This document shows positions 22,915-35,126 of a DNA stretch of 64,000 nucleotides, piece by piece. A program made the translations under genes and the position numbers. Position 1 is the first letter of the stretch. The number at the start of each line of letters is the position of its first letter. The notes under the pieces were generated by a model, which saw only the letters and a program-made list of their open reading frames with translations, ran no database searches and was not told the DNA's origin. Source of the stretch: Cavenderia fasciculata (taxonomy: Eukaryota > Evosea > Eumycetozoa > Acytosteliales > Cavenderiaceae); NCBI RefSeq assembly GCF_000203815.1, contig NW_004457718.1, positions 620,001-684,000 of the forward strand, read 5' to 3'.

Positions 22915-25900
22915 AATTTATAAAGGATTACTCGAAGGTCATACCTATTATATTACGGTACCAAACCCACCATCATATCTAGATTGGTCACCTCAAGGAG
23001 CAGTTAAAACCCAACAAAGCATCTTTGACTCGAATGGAAAGACCCCCAATTTCCAATTATCGGGACCATATACAATTATTGCAACCGGAGAATGTGGCAG
23101 CTTCAAGAGACAGACGCAACCAATATATGGTGGTTTAACATGTAGATATCCACTCAACGCAACACTTAACATCAAGCTAATCATTGATAACAACAACGAC
23201 GGTATAATGGAGCCAGAAGAGACCAGGTATGGCCAATCGTACATTATCAGAGGTCCTTATCAGTCTAGTAGCATTAAACGTTAACAAAGAAGCAAGAGAC
23301 GTCTATGGAAACCTTTACAGCCATCAACCAACAACCAGCGCTGACTATGATATTTATCAATACTATAATCACGTTCCAGGATGGTATCAAGCCAATATCA
23401 CTGGTCGTCCAGAGTTTTATGAATTCCTTCCAACCATCACTAGTAGCGACAATTCGTCAAGTGTTGGATTCCTCACTGAACCATTCAAGACAACCAACTT
23501 TGGAACTGCTCCAGGATCGAATCCCCCTTCTAAACCGGCCACCCAATGTTCAACCAATTATGTTGTCGGATTAACTATTCGTATGTACGATGCATCAAGT
23601 CGTATGTCTGGTCGTATCAATACTACAAATGGAGACCCAATGGCCAATATCAACGTCACTCTTATCCCCGATGACCCCAACTATCCAACAGTGACTGTTC
23701 TAACCGATTCCAATGGAATGTATTCATTTGACCCTGTCAGACCAGGCGTGTACACCATTTCAGTCTTTGAACAAGACTATCAAATCACCAAGGGTTACAA
23801 ACCAATTGCAACTGTCTCCACCACCAAGCAATTCAGAATAGATCCATTAAATGACAAGGATTGGATTGAGAATTGGTCAAATAGTACTGCGCCCACAAGA
23901 TTTGTCAACAACAATTTCAACTTTACCATTGCATGTCAATCCATTCCAGATGCTGTTGAATTGTACACTGTTTTATTCTACGATCCTTATGGAAATGGAA
24001 CATATTCAGCAGCCAATGGTAGTCCATCCAATCTCGACATCAATTTGTATGATACCAACTCTAGTGCCATTCTCCAAACTCAAACTACCAATTCAACTGG
24101 TGGAGTAATGTGGACTGGATTAATTGAAGGACATTCCTATTATATTAAAGTACCAAATCCACCATCGTACCTTGCATGGTCACCTCAAGGAGCTGCCAAC
24201 ACTCAACAGAGCTACTTTGACGCATCTGGAAAGACTCCAAACTTCCAATTGTCTGGACCATACGAACCAATCAAAACGACTGTGTGTAGAAACTACAAAC
24301 TTGCAACTCGTCCAATCTATGGTGGTTTGAAATGTCCATCACAACTCAATACAACACTCATTGTCACTGTCTATCTTGACAACAACAGAGATAATCTTGT
24401 TCAACCAGACGAAGGAATGCTCAATGCCAACCATTCAACATCGGGTCTATTGGTGACACTCATCTCAGAAGCCAACAGTAAGGAAGCAATGGACTCTCTT
24501 GGAAAGACATACAACAAAACTCCAACCGTCGATGGTAATACCAAGGTTTATTACTATTACAATCATGTTTCAGGATGGTATCATCTCAACATGACTGGTA
24601 GACCAGAATATTTTGAATTCTCAACACCAACAAAAAGTAATGATGACTCTAATAGTACTCGATTCCTCACAGAACCATTTAGAACCGATACATTTGGAAC
24701 AACTCCAGGGTCCATCCCACCAGCTAAACCAGCATACCGTTGCATAACCAATTATGCTGTTGGCGTCGGTGTCCGTATTTTCGATGCATCAAGTCGTATC
24801 TCTGGTCGCATCAACAATACAAGTGGATCTCCAATGCCAGATGCTACTGTCACCATCACTCCTGACAATCCAGCCTATCCATCGATCACTGTTCAAACCG
24901 ATGAAAATGGAATGTATTCATTCGACTCTCTTCGACCAGGTACCTATACGATATCGGTCGTTGAAGAAGACCACCAACTCTCCAGTGGATATAAACCTAT
25001 TGCATCTACCACCAATACCAAACAATTCAAGATTGATCCAGCCAATGATAAGGATTGGGTTGAAGATTGGTCCAATAATACAAGATTCATCAACAATAAT
25101 TTCAACTTTTCACTGGCCTGTCAACCAATACCAGATGCTATTGAACTGAATACCATCATATTCTACGATCCAAATACAAATGGAGCGTACAATGCAGCCA
25201 ATGGTGGACCATCCAATATTGTTGTCAATTTGTATGATACCAACTCTACAGCCATTCTCCAAACTCAAACAACCAATTCAACAGGAGGTGTCACGTGGAC
25301 TGGGCTACTCGAAGGTCATTCTTATTATATGAAAGTACCCAATCCACCAACATGGCTAAAATGGTCACCACAAGGATCATCAAGCTACTTTGACGCAACT
25401 GGAACGACCCCCACTTTTTCATTATCTGGACCTTACCAAGCAATCAAGACAGCTACTTGTAGAACCTACAAAAGAGAAACAGATGCAATTTATGGTGGAT
25501 TGGCATGTCCATCCCCAATCAACGCAACACTCAGTGTATTGGTATTCATTGATAACGACCAAGATGGTAGTATTGATTTAGAAGAGAGTATGTTCAAGGC
25601 CAATCACTCTGTATCAGGTATATCTGCCACTCTCTATTCAGCAGCCACCAACCTTGAAGCCAAAGATACTTTTGGAAAAACATATAGTAAATTGCCGATG
25701 GATAGTGATGGTAAATACTTCTACTACTACAACCATGTTCCTGCGTGGTACTATGTAAACATGACTGGAAGACCCGATTTCTATGGATTTGTCTCAGCAA
25801 TACACAGCAATGATGACTCGGGCAGTATTCGATTCCTCACTGAACCATTCAAAACCGATACTTTTGGTACAACGAGTCTTGCAAGATCCAACCGACCCAC

Positions 25901-28471
25901 CAAACCAGCCGACCATTGTTCAGCCAATTATATCATTGGTTATACAATCCGTCTTTATGATGCATCGAGTCGTATCGCTGGACGTATCAATGATACTAAT
26001 GGAGTATCAATGCCAAACGTAACAGTCACCATGGTGCCTGACAATCCTGCCTTCCCAACCATCACCACCGAGACCGATGAAAATGGAGAATATTCTATTT
26101 CTCCTCTTCGACCAGGCGTTTACACCATATCGGTCGTTGAAGCAGACTACCAACTCTCCAAGGGATACAAACATACTCGGCAGCCAATGGTGGTCCATCA
26201 AATATCGTTGTCAATATTTACGATACCAACTCTACTGCCATCCTCCAAACGCAGACAACCAATTCAACAGGAGGTGTCAAATGGACCGGACTACTCGAAG
26301 GTCATACCTATTACATTAAAGTACCAAACCCACCATCTTGGTTGGTATGGTCACCACAATCATCAACAAGCTACTTTGACGCAACTGGAAAGACTCCAAA
26401 CTTCAAATTCTCTGGACCATACAAACCAATTAGCACAGTCGGTTGTAGATCCAACAAAAGATTACCAGATTTGATCAATGGTGGATTGAGATGTCCAACC
26501 CAACTCAATGCAACACTCATTGTCACCGTCTCCATTGACAACAACAGAGATAATATCTTGCAACCAGAAGAGAGTATGCTCAAGGCCAATCATTCAACAT
26601 CGGAACTATTGATCACCCTCATCTCGGAGCTCAACTCCAAAGAAGCAAAGGATTCGTTTGGAAATGCATACAACAAAACTCCATCCACCAGTAGCACTAC
26701 CAAGGTTTATTACTTTTACAACCATGTTGGTGGGTGGCATCATCTCAACATGACTGGTAGACCAGAATATTTTGAATTCTCAACACCAATTAAAAGTAAT
26801 GATGACTCTAATAGTACTCGATTCCTCACAGAACCATTTAGAACCGATAATTTTGGAACAAATCCAGGGTCCATTCCACCAGCTAAACCAGCAGACCGTT
26901 GTATAACCAATTATGCTGTTGGAGTCAATGTCCGTTTATATGATGCATCAAGTCGTATCTCTGGGCGTATCACTAGTCCAACTGGATCTCCAATACCAGA
27001 TGCCGCAGTTTTTATCCTTCCCGACAATCCAGCGTATCCACTTTTAAGTGTTGAAACTGATGCCAACGGGGCGTATTCCATCACCCCTATTCGACCAGGC
27101 GTGTACTCTATTACAGTCGCCAAAGAAGACTATATACTTACGAGTGGATACAAACCGATTGCATCCACCGCCACTACCGTTCAATTCAGAATTGATCCAC
27201 TAAATGACAAGGATTGGGTTCAGAATTGGTCGGGCAATACAAGATTCATTAACAGTAATTTCAACTTTAATCTGACTTGTCGGGTTGTACCAGACACTGT
27301 CGAATTGTATACCGTCATTTTCTACGATCCAAATACAAACGGAGCATACTCGGCAGCCAATGGTGGCCCATCCGATATTGTTGTCAACTTGTATGATACC
27401 AACTCTAGTGCCATTCTCCAAACTAGAACAACCAATTCAACGGGTGGAGTCATGTGGTCAGGATTACTTGAAGGACATACCTACTATGTTCAAGTTCCAA
27501 ATCGGCCATCATGGTTGGTATGGTCACCACAAGGAGCAATTAACACTCAACAAAGCTCCTTTGACTCGGCTGGAAAGTCACCAAACTTCCAATTGTCAGG
27601 TCCATACCAAACAATCGGCACAGTTGGTTGTATAACCACCAAGAGAGCGACCCGACCTGTATATGGTGGATTGGCATGTCCATACCCAATCAACGCAACA
27701 CTCATTGTATTGGTATTCATTGATAATGATAGAGATAGTGTCATCGACCTAGAAGAGAGTATGCTCAGGGCAAATCACTCTGTATCAGGTATATCTGCCA
27801 CTCTCTATTCAGCGGCCACCAACAATGAAGCCAGAGATGTTTATGGAAACACATACAGTAAAACACCAGTGGATAGTGACGGAAAATACTTCTATTACTA
27901 CAACCACGTTCCTGCATGGTACTATGTAAATATGACTGGTAGACCAGAATTCTTTGAATTTGTCTCAGCAATACACAGCAACGACGACCCAAGTAGTTAT
28001 CGATTCCTCAGTGAACCATTCAAAACCGATACTTTTGGAACAACTCCAGTCTCCAACCGACCCACCAAACCTGCAGACCGTTGTTCAAGCAATTATGTTA
28101 TTGGAGTTGCAGTCCGTATATTTGATTCATCGAGTCGTATCACTTCTCGTGTCGCAGATACCAATGGAAACGCCATTGCCAATGCTCAGATCAAGCTCAC
28201 CCCAGAAAATACTTACTATCCCACCCTCTCAGCCACTACCGACGCAAATGGACAATATACTCTTTCTGGAATCCGTCCCGGTATATACTCGATTTCAGTT
28301 ACCGCATCGGGCTGGAAACACAACAATTCTGGATACAAACCCATTGCCGCTGGATCTACATCAACTGGTCTATTCAGAATCTCTCCTGCAACTGACAAGG
28401 ATTGGGTCGAGAATTGGTCAGGCAATTCAAGATTTATCAATACTCAATTCAACTATGTAATGACAAAGTAA
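22915..28471 (+). pseudogene. Truncated colossin/SdrD-B-like extracellular repeat gene
   Basis: A tandem array of units of about 1,180 bases (about 394 residues). Units start near 23153, 24345, 25518, 26504 and 27689, with partial units at both ends. Each unit holds a Cna_B/SdrD-B-like module (NTNGAYSAANGGPSNIVVNL..TNSTGGV.WTGLLEGH.YY..VPNPPSW) and a second module with YYNHVPAWYYVNMTGRPEF. The unit closes with LRPGVYTISVVE. Such modules build secreted or surface proteins, as in dictyostelid colossins. The final stop is at 28469-28471. No ATG with a signal peptide precedes the first partial unit. The frame breaks twice: near 23220-23235, and near 26171 where about 190 bases of one unit are missing. 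So the locus looks like a 5'-truncated pseudogene. Assembly collapse of a repeat, or missed introns, remain possible. Confidence 0.7.
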
Positions 28472-28747
28472 AAGTAACAAACTAAAAAAAAATATAAATA
28501 TAAACACAAACATAAAAATTAATTAAATAAACAAACAAACAAATCAATTAAATTAATAAATTAAATTAATCAATTAAATTAAACCACAATAAGTTTTGCC
28601 AAACCGATAAGATTTGTAATTCTATAATTAATGTCGCGAGGATCTTTGATTAACTAGTTTATATATACATTTCTCTTCTCTTATAACCATTTATTTATAC
28701 AACAAAAGATTTTCAGATCTAGTTCTGATGTCCTTTTTCTTTCATAT

Positions 28748-29304
28748 TTAACCAGTTTTCTTTAATTCGTATTCTATTGCAGAAAGATCATTATTTACAT
28801 TTACTTCAAAGGTTGCTGGTTCAGGTGCCATTTTAATGTTTCCCCAAATATTTACATATAGTCTCATAAATCCATTAAATACTTTTATAATTCCATTTCG
28901 TAATATGATTGTATTTCCAGGTTGTACTACCTCATTTTGTTCTATACAAAAAAAGTTAGTTAGTTTTGGTTCTAGAATGCAAACATAATAAAACACTTCT
29001 TTTGCATTTACCATTCTTTACTGTTAATACGATTGTTCCTGTTTCATCACCAACAACTGCTTCAGATATCAATTCCTTCTTTTCTTTGTCTCTTTCAATC
29101 ACAATCTTTGTATTTAAAACCTTTAATACTAAATTATGACCTTGTGTCATTGGTCTCAATTGATCAACCTTTGTAACTAAAAAGAAAATAGAAAAGAGTA
29201 AGAATAATGAACATCAAGTTATATCTATATATATATCTATAGTACAACTTACAAACAGCTTTTGCTAATGGAGGAGGATTATCTTTGGTCGTTGTTTCAC
29301 TCAT
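28748..29304 (-). CDS. SOSS complex subunit B / single OB-fold ssDNA-binding protein
   Basis: Exons 29304-29253, 29176-29012 and 28941-28748 give 136 residues with consistent phases. After a short N-tail comes KVDQLRPMTQGHNLVLKV, then SEAVVGDETGTIVLTV. Next are NEVVQPGNTIILRNGIIKVFNGFMRLYV and WGNIKMAP. This is the OB-fold order of human NABP1/2 (hSSB1/2) and of plant OB-fold proteins. The family binds single-stranded DNA, and in animals works with Integrator-linked SOSS in double-strand-break repair. It is shorter than human SSB1 and lacks the long Pro/Gly tail. Upstream on the same strand lies ino1; no functional link is evident. Confidence 0.8.
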
Positions 29305-29727
29305 TTTCACTCTATCTCTTTCTTTATATTGTTGTCCAAGTACTAATAAATCGTTCTCTTCCTCCTCTCTTTCTTTCTCTTTATTTCTTCTATATTTGAC
29401 TTCTTGTTTCTTAGACTATCTTCTTTATCTTTGTTATTATTAATATAAATAGAGAACTAAAGTAAAGTTGTGTTGGTCAGAAGTAACTAAGAGAAAAGAT
29501 TCAACAAACACACACAAAAATTAATTAATTAATTAATTTAAATTTTCTGATAAACTAAATAAACCAAACATATCAAACAATAAATGACTACCACTTTGTT
29601 TTTCTTTTTTTTTTTTTTTGATTATTAAGATTTTATTTATTACAAAAAGTCTTTAAAAACCAGAATATAAAATAACTTATAAATTAGCCTCTAAACACAC
29701 AAAACACAGAATGGAAAAGGAATGGAT
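29305..29727. other. Intergenic between SOSS-B start and ino1 stop
   Basis: Contains CT-rich leader sequence of the SOSS-B gene (about 29310-29420), a TTAA-repeat tract (about 29519-29545) and a T12-14 run near 29606-29620. No gene seen. Confidence 0.55.
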
Positions 29728-31334
29728 TTAAATACGACTTTCCAATAACATGTTGTTGTCGGGTGGGAGACCAACGCAAGCTTTCAAAATATTTTCAATG
29801 GCGGCTCTTTGTTTAAATAATGCGTTAACAACGTTGGCCTTTTCTGGGACGAGTGGGGCCTTGAGGAGATATGAGAGGATGGAGAGGACTGGGTGGAAGG
29901 ATACGTAGTCTTGGGATTCTTGTGGCTTGAGAGAGATACGGTCAGCCAACTCTGCGAGGATGACGAGATCGAGGATGATTGGGGCGGCCAAGAGCGAGTC
30001 TTCGCAGGTGTTGTGAATGACGAGGGTGTTGTGACCACCCATGAAGATTTGTGAGGTGTATTCGTCCATAGCACGCTTGCTATCTCCGACGTATGGTACG
30101 TATTTGATGACGATGACGTGGTCTGGGTGTTCACCTTCCTTGTAGAGGATCGAGTTGGAGGCAATCATGTCGTCGACGACGTTGGACTTGGTGATCTCCT
30201 TGGAACGGAATTGTTGTGGGGCTGACAAGTTCTTACCGTCGTTGTTACCGAGATGGTTGTATGAGACGATAGAGACTGGCTTGATACCGGCAGAGACGAG
30301 GAAATCAGTCAAGACGGACTTGATCTTGGTTTGACCGGTCTTAAAGTCATCACCACCGATGGTGACGTTACGTTGGAGGGCCAATTCGGTGACACCTGGG
30401 ACAAAGGTGTTTTGTGGGGAACCGTTAATGTATGGGGTGTCTTCGAGGATACAGGCGACGGCAAACAAGGTGGATGGGGAGATCTCTTCGTCACCACGGG
30501 CAATGGCGGCTTCGAGGTTGGCCCAGGTGTCGTTGGTACCTGGAATGATGGCAGAGAAACGTTCAGTGTTGGCAGACCAGATGACGACGATCTTATCGAG
30601 TGCGTTGGCAGTCTTGAACTCACGAATGTCACGACGGATTTGTTCCATTTGTTCCTTCTTGGTGCCGGTGAGGACGTTGTTGGCACGGTCCTTTTGGTTG
30701 GCAGCGATGAAGTCTGGGAAGTAGATGGATGGGAGTGGACGGATCTCCTTCATGTGTGGGACGAGTTGACGTTGGAGGTCATATTCCAAAACTTCAGCAC
30801 GTTCCATGGCATCAGCAAGGTTGGCGCTGTTGATATCCCAACCACCGAAAACAATGTCGTTTGGATGGACCATTGGGACGATGTTCTTTAATGGAATGTA
30901 AGAATCTCTTCCATTCTCATCAGATCCCAACTTGATGGTGGAGGCCATAATGACAGATCCGAAATAGTTTGGCTTTTGGACACCAGACTTTGTCTTCCAA
31001 CATAATCCCCTAAAAAAAAATAAATGAACAAATTAATAATTAGTATTAAATACAAATTAATTTGTTATGTTTTGTCTTACTCTCTGTTGGCAATGCAACC
31101 AGCAACGACGGTGGAACCATTGTTACCACCCAAACCAACGATCATACAACCCATCTTTGGTACCTTTCTTTCGGTCTTGAAAGTGTACTTGGCAGTGACT
31201 GGCTTGACAACCAATTCACCGTCTTCAACAGTGGTGGTGGTGGTTTGATATTCGTAGTTGGAGATGATGGCTTCATCAGTGTAGGTAACATTTGGGCTGT
31301 TAACCTTGAAGGTATCGTACATCTTGGCTGACAT
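29728..31334 (-). CDS. ino1: Inositol-3-phosphate synthase
   Basis: Exons 31334-31081 and 31009-29728 encode 511 residues, the usual length. The enzyme turns glucose-6-phosphate into inositol-3-phosphate using NAD, the first step of inositol and phosphoinositide synthesis in the cytosol. The NAD-binding motif GLGGNNGST lies in exon 1. Exon 2 has [48 protein letters not shown] and [14 protein letters not shown], all family signatures, and [12 protein letters not shown] near the end. Codons are GC-rich and strongly biased, which points to high expression. The start is chosen at the only ATG upstream of the conserved block; the first 40 residues match the family's N-terminus in length. Confidence 0.97.
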
Positions 31335-31379
31335 TTTTTAATATGTTTTATATAGAGTTTTATATATCTAAATAAATAA

Positions 31380-31422
<43 letters not shown>

Positions 31423-31791
31423 AGTAATAAATAAAAGATTGTAAAATGTTAGATTATTTGGTTCCGACATTTAATTATATATATTTTAAAACTCGGTTCT
31501 AAAACAAACAAAATTGAAAAACAAAAAAGATAGATTTTTTTTTGAAAACAAGGATTGTGTGTGTTTGTGTCACACATATTGGGACAATGACAGTGATTGG
31601 TAGTCTTTTTTGATCAATCAGCTGAACATAATATGTGTGTGTGAGCGCGAGTGGGATATTTTTTTTATGCATTGGGATACCTGTCCCACCATAATCATCG
31701 AGTCGAGTCGATAAGCACTTCACATGAACCCCATATTAATCTCTTCTTCTCCTATGATTGTCGTCTTTATCATCGCATCATGTGATGACTA
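31335..31791. other. Intergenic with an (AAAT)n microsatellite
   Basis: Upstream of ino1. An uninterrupted AAAT/TAAA tetranucleotide repeat covers about 31370-31423. A T-rich, then TGTG-rich stretch follows. No gene seen. Confidence 0.6.
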
Positions 31792-32367
31792 TTACTTATG
31801 ATTATTACTATTTAATTCTTTTAATTGTATTCGCTGACTACTACTGCTGCTACGACCACCACTACTTTTTTCGTTTCTACTCGATTCGGTTAATTGTGTT
31901 GTTGATTTTTTAAAAAAAAAGATAAACACCGTTGCACTATAACAAACAGATAATATTTGAATAAATAAACTTGTAGATACTGTACTATTTAAATTTCTGG
32001 AGAGCAAATTTAAAAAAAGAGGGATATATATATGCGTGGATTAAAACAAACTACTAACTAAAAAAACTCTTTTCAAAGTGTCTGGGCATCAAAATCTATG
32101 GTGAGTGACTCACAGGATGGGAAACCAAAAATCAAAAGAATTCGAAAAAAAATAAATTATTTTGGATTTTTTTGGCGTTTGAGGCAAAAAACGGTTGTGT
32201 TGCTGCATTAGCGTCATGGATGTCGTTTTTGCAAAGACACTAGAACCCAACGATTGCTTGTCACCCACCACCTCTACCTTACTAAATTTCCCTTTGCACT
32301 GAGTTTCGAGCTTCTCTCTTTTTTTTTTTGATCTCTTAGATCCAAGGAGGTTGGGCGCTAGTGCCAT
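31792..32367 (-). CDS. Proposed two-exon gene, 152 aa, one membrane segment
   Basis: Exon 1, 32367-32114, begins MALAPNLLGSKRSKKKREK and ends in a GTGAGT donor in phase 2. Exon 2, 31996-31792, follows a CTCCAG acceptor and restores the frame, ending NSNNHK-stop. Together they give 152 residues. The N-terminal third is basic (a possible nuclear or mitochondrial signal). A hydrophobic run (SLFIQILSVCYSATVFIFFF) lies in exon 2, then a Ser/Arg-rich tail. I recognise no family. The upstream side (32368-32460) is mixed sequence. Support comes only from matching splice signals, phase, and less repetitive composition, so this may be a decayed or false gene. Confidence 0.33.
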
Positions 32368-32791
32368 AGTGCGACATTACCCCCTTACATTCTAGAATTG
32401 GCACATTCATGAGTCACCAAAGGACACTGTTGTGGCATTGTAGTGGCAATTCAATTTCACTGTCAATTTGAAATTATTTGGTTTGAAGAATATAAGAAGT
32501 GGAATAGAGGTCAGTGTTTGAACCATAAAGAAGAACACCACAATCAATAACCACACATAGATGACTCACTTTCACTTACTCATCAACCATGGTTTGATCA
32601 ATAGATCATCTATTTTGGAATAGGTGTTTGTTGTATAATGAGTCACAATAGTTAGTTCATTAGGTAGTGCAGTTCGATGATATTTTTTTTTTTAATTCTT
32701 TCTTCCAAACCGATCAACACTATAGTACACAACCAAATTTTCATCAAAATACTTATTATTATTATTATTATTAAATATATTTATTTAGTGA
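32368..32791. other. Intergenic between a proposed gene and a cyclophilin remnant
   Basis: Mixed AT-rich sequence with a T11 run near 32682-32692 and a TTA repeat near 32753-32772. No gene seen. Confidence 0.45.
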
Positions 32792-33348
32792 GAATCTTCA
32801 TGGTCGTATGTATAAACAAACAATAGTCAGTCACATGATGATGGCGATCAGTCAGATTCTAATATTTACTACTATACTACTATATTGTTATAATAGCTGT
32901 TTGCCGATGTCGTCCCAAAGACTGCAGAGAATTTTAGAGCTCTTTGCACTGGTGAAAATGGGTGTGATTTCACCAAAGGAAATGGTTACCGGTGGTGAAT
33001 CAATCTACAATGAGAAGTTTGAAGATGAGAACTTTATTTTGAGACATTCTGGTCCAGGTACTCTTTCAATGGCCAATTCTGGTAAAAATACTAATGGTTT
33101 GTATCTCTATTAAAATAATTACAATTATATTTAAAATTATGTTTACTAATTCATTTATATATATATATATAAATAGGATCACAATTCTTTATTTGCACTG
33201 AAAAGACTGATTGGTTGGATGGTGCTCATGTTGTATTTGGAAATGTTATCGAAGGTTTGGACGTGGTTAGAAATATGGAAGCTCAAGGAACTGCAACTGG
33301 TCATCCAAATTACCTGTTGTCATTACAGACCGCGGTGAACTTTAAATG
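32792..33348 (+). pseudogene. Broken tandem copy of cyclophilin
   Basis: The sequence at 32897-33348 aligns with exons 2 and 3 of the intact cyclophilin gene 0.9 kb downstream. It keeps the same intron positions and even the TATAATAG acceptor. It reads [21 protein letters not shown], then lacks about 26 residues, including the FHRIIP catalytic segment. It resumes at DFTKGNG and shifts frame within [10 protein letters not shown]. It continues through [15 protein letters not shown] and [22 protein letters not shown], then shifts frame again before the normal end [11 protein letters not shown] weak trace of exon 1 may lie at 32792-32805. Host gene duplicate, clearly non-functional as a peptidyl-prolyl isomerase. 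Confidence 0.85.
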
Positions 33349-33655
33349 AAACGAGAGCAAGATATCTCAACCAACAACATCATCATCATCATTTTCCGTT
33401 TTATTTAAATAAACAATCAATATTAATAATACAAAAACCTTTGGTTCTTCAACCACAAACAATAATCAAACCAAAAGGGTGTTTTTTTTTTTTGGATGAA
33501 ATTCCCCCCCTCATTAATATAAAAAATTAATTTTTTTTGATGAATTTCATCTTTCATTGTTCACCTCTCCCTCTGCGCACAAAAGGTTAACTTCATTCCA
33601 TTACAAAAGTTCAGTACTAGTAGTAGTAATAATAATAATTAATTAATAGATTAAA
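33346..33655. other. Upstream region of the intact cyclophilin gene
   Basis: Holds a T11 run (about 33482-33493), another near 33530, and a TAG/TAA repeat just before the start codon. It probably contains the promoter. No gene seen. Confidence 0.5.
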
Positions 33656-34349
33656 ATGACCAACCCAAGAGTTTTCTTTGATATCTCAATTGGTGAGACC
33701 CCAGCTGGAAGAGTCGTCATGGAGGTAAGTTTATAAAGACTTTGATAAAAAGTACTCGCTACTATGTGATACGCGACATCGATTACTAATAATCTGTTTA
33801 TATTGTTATAATAGTTGTATGCCGATGTCGTCCCAAAGACTGCTGAAAACTTCAGAGCTCTTTGCACTGGTGAAAAGGGTGTTGGTAAGGCTGGTAAGCC
33901 ACTCCACTTCAAGGGATCTTCTTTCCATCGTATCATTCCAAAGTTCATGTGTCAAGGTGGTGATTTCACCAGAGGTAACGGTACCGGAGGTGAATCAATC
34001 TACGGTGAGAAGTTTGCTGATGAGAACTTCAACTTGAAGCATACTGGTCCAGGTACACTTTCAATGGCCAACGCTGGTAAAAATACTAATGGTTTGTATC
34101 TCTAGAGGAATAATTACAATTATCGTACGATTTAAATTTATACTATGTTTACTCATTCATTCATTTTTATAATATATAGGTTCCCAATTCTTTATTTGCA
34201 CTGAAAAGACCGAATGGTTAGATGGTGCCCATGTTGTATTCGGAAAGGTTGTTGAAGGTTTGGAAGTTGTTAGAAAGATGGAAGCTCAAGGTTCCCAAGC
34301 TGGTAAGACCAAGGTCCCAGTCGTCATTTCAAACAGTGGTCAACTTTAA
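33656..34349 (+). CDS. Cyclophilin A-type peptidyl-prolyl cis-trans isomerase
   Basis: Exons 33656-33724, 33815-34091 and 34180-34349 give 171 residues, a typical single-domain cyclophilin. It catalyses proline cis-trans isomerisation in the cytosol and binds cyclosporin. Seen in order: [28 protein letters not shown]; then [28 protein letters not shown], with the catalytic Arg and the Phe/Met/Gln pocket. [37 protein letters not shown] and [16 protein letters not shown] follow. The pocket Trp (EWLDG) supports cyclosporin binding. No signal peptide. The broken copy lies immediately upstream in the same orientation, so the pair is a tandem duplicate. Confidence 0.97.
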
Positions 34350-34673
34350 ATGTGTAGGTTAGTCTGTCAACCCCAACCATAAGATAATCAACCCCTTTTA
34401 GATCCATGATGATTAAATAAATAAATAAACCATTATTTTCTATACAATCAATAAATATACTTAATTACTATATACATATGTTTATATATGTATAATCAAT
34501 CAATCAATAAATAAATAAATAATGGAATAACAAAATGATAAATAAAAGAAAAGAAATGAAAAGATAAAGATAAATTAAACTACTTTTAAAGGTATAATTA
34601 TTTGTTGGTTTGATGTTTTTTAATAGATGGCTTTCGTATAAGTTTTATTTCTTTACACACTCATCACTCAGAT
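34350..34673. other. Intergenic between convergent cyclophilin and eS19 genes
   Basis: A/T-rich 3' regions of both genes, with AATAAATAAATAA tracts near 34412-34428 and 34505-34520. They may serve as poly(A) signals. No gene seen. Confidence 0.55.
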
Positions 34674-35126
34674 TTAGAGAGCTTGTGGGTGCTTCAAGTT
34701 GTAAACTTGCTTGGCGATACGATCGAGATCACGACGACCGGTGGAGGTGATCTTTCTTCCTCCCTTGGTCTTGTCGACTTCGACAACCTTGAGTTGAGCA
34801 AGTTGCTTCAAAGCGTAACGGATGACGGCACCGCAGGCAATGGAGGTGTGGTTTGGACTGTTACCGAATCTCTCCTTACCACCGTAGATACGTCTGAATG
34901 AACCAACACCTTCGTTACCGGTGATGTAGACCTTACGGGCGAGTGAAGCGATTCTGACGTATAACCAGTCTGGGTTGGCTGGTGGGAGCTCCTTGAAGTG
35001 AGCAGTCTTGACGATATCAACCCACTTTGGGACCTTTACACGACCAGTCTTCTTCAAGAACTTGGCGTAGTGAGCAATGAAGTCATTTGGGGCAACGTCC
35101 TTAACGGTAATACTCTTTGAGGCCAT
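34674..35126 (-). CDS. rps19: 40S ribosomal protein S19 (eS19)
   Basis: A single exon of 150 residues. It begins MASKSITVKDVAPNDFIAHYAKFLKKTGRVKVP and includes PDWLYVRIASLARKVY, YGGKERFGNSPNHT and GGRKITSTGRRDLDRIA, all conserved in the family. The protein is part of the small subunit head and is needed for 18S rRNA maturation. GC-rich, strongly biased codons fit high expression. Length is normal, and no intron is needed in the coding part. Confidence 0.98.
   Translation of the reverse strand: MASKSITVKDVAPNDFIAHYAKFLKKTGRVKVPKWVDIVKTAHFKELPPANPDWLYVRIASLARKVYITGNEGVGSFRRIYGGKERFGNSPNHTSIACGAVIRYALKQLAQLKVVEVDKTKGGRKITSTGRRDLDRIAKQVYNLKHPQAL

Noticed and set aside
31370-31423. AAAT repeat as a possible CRISPR or telomere-like array
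   Set aside because: A plain tetranucleotide microsatellite without spacers.
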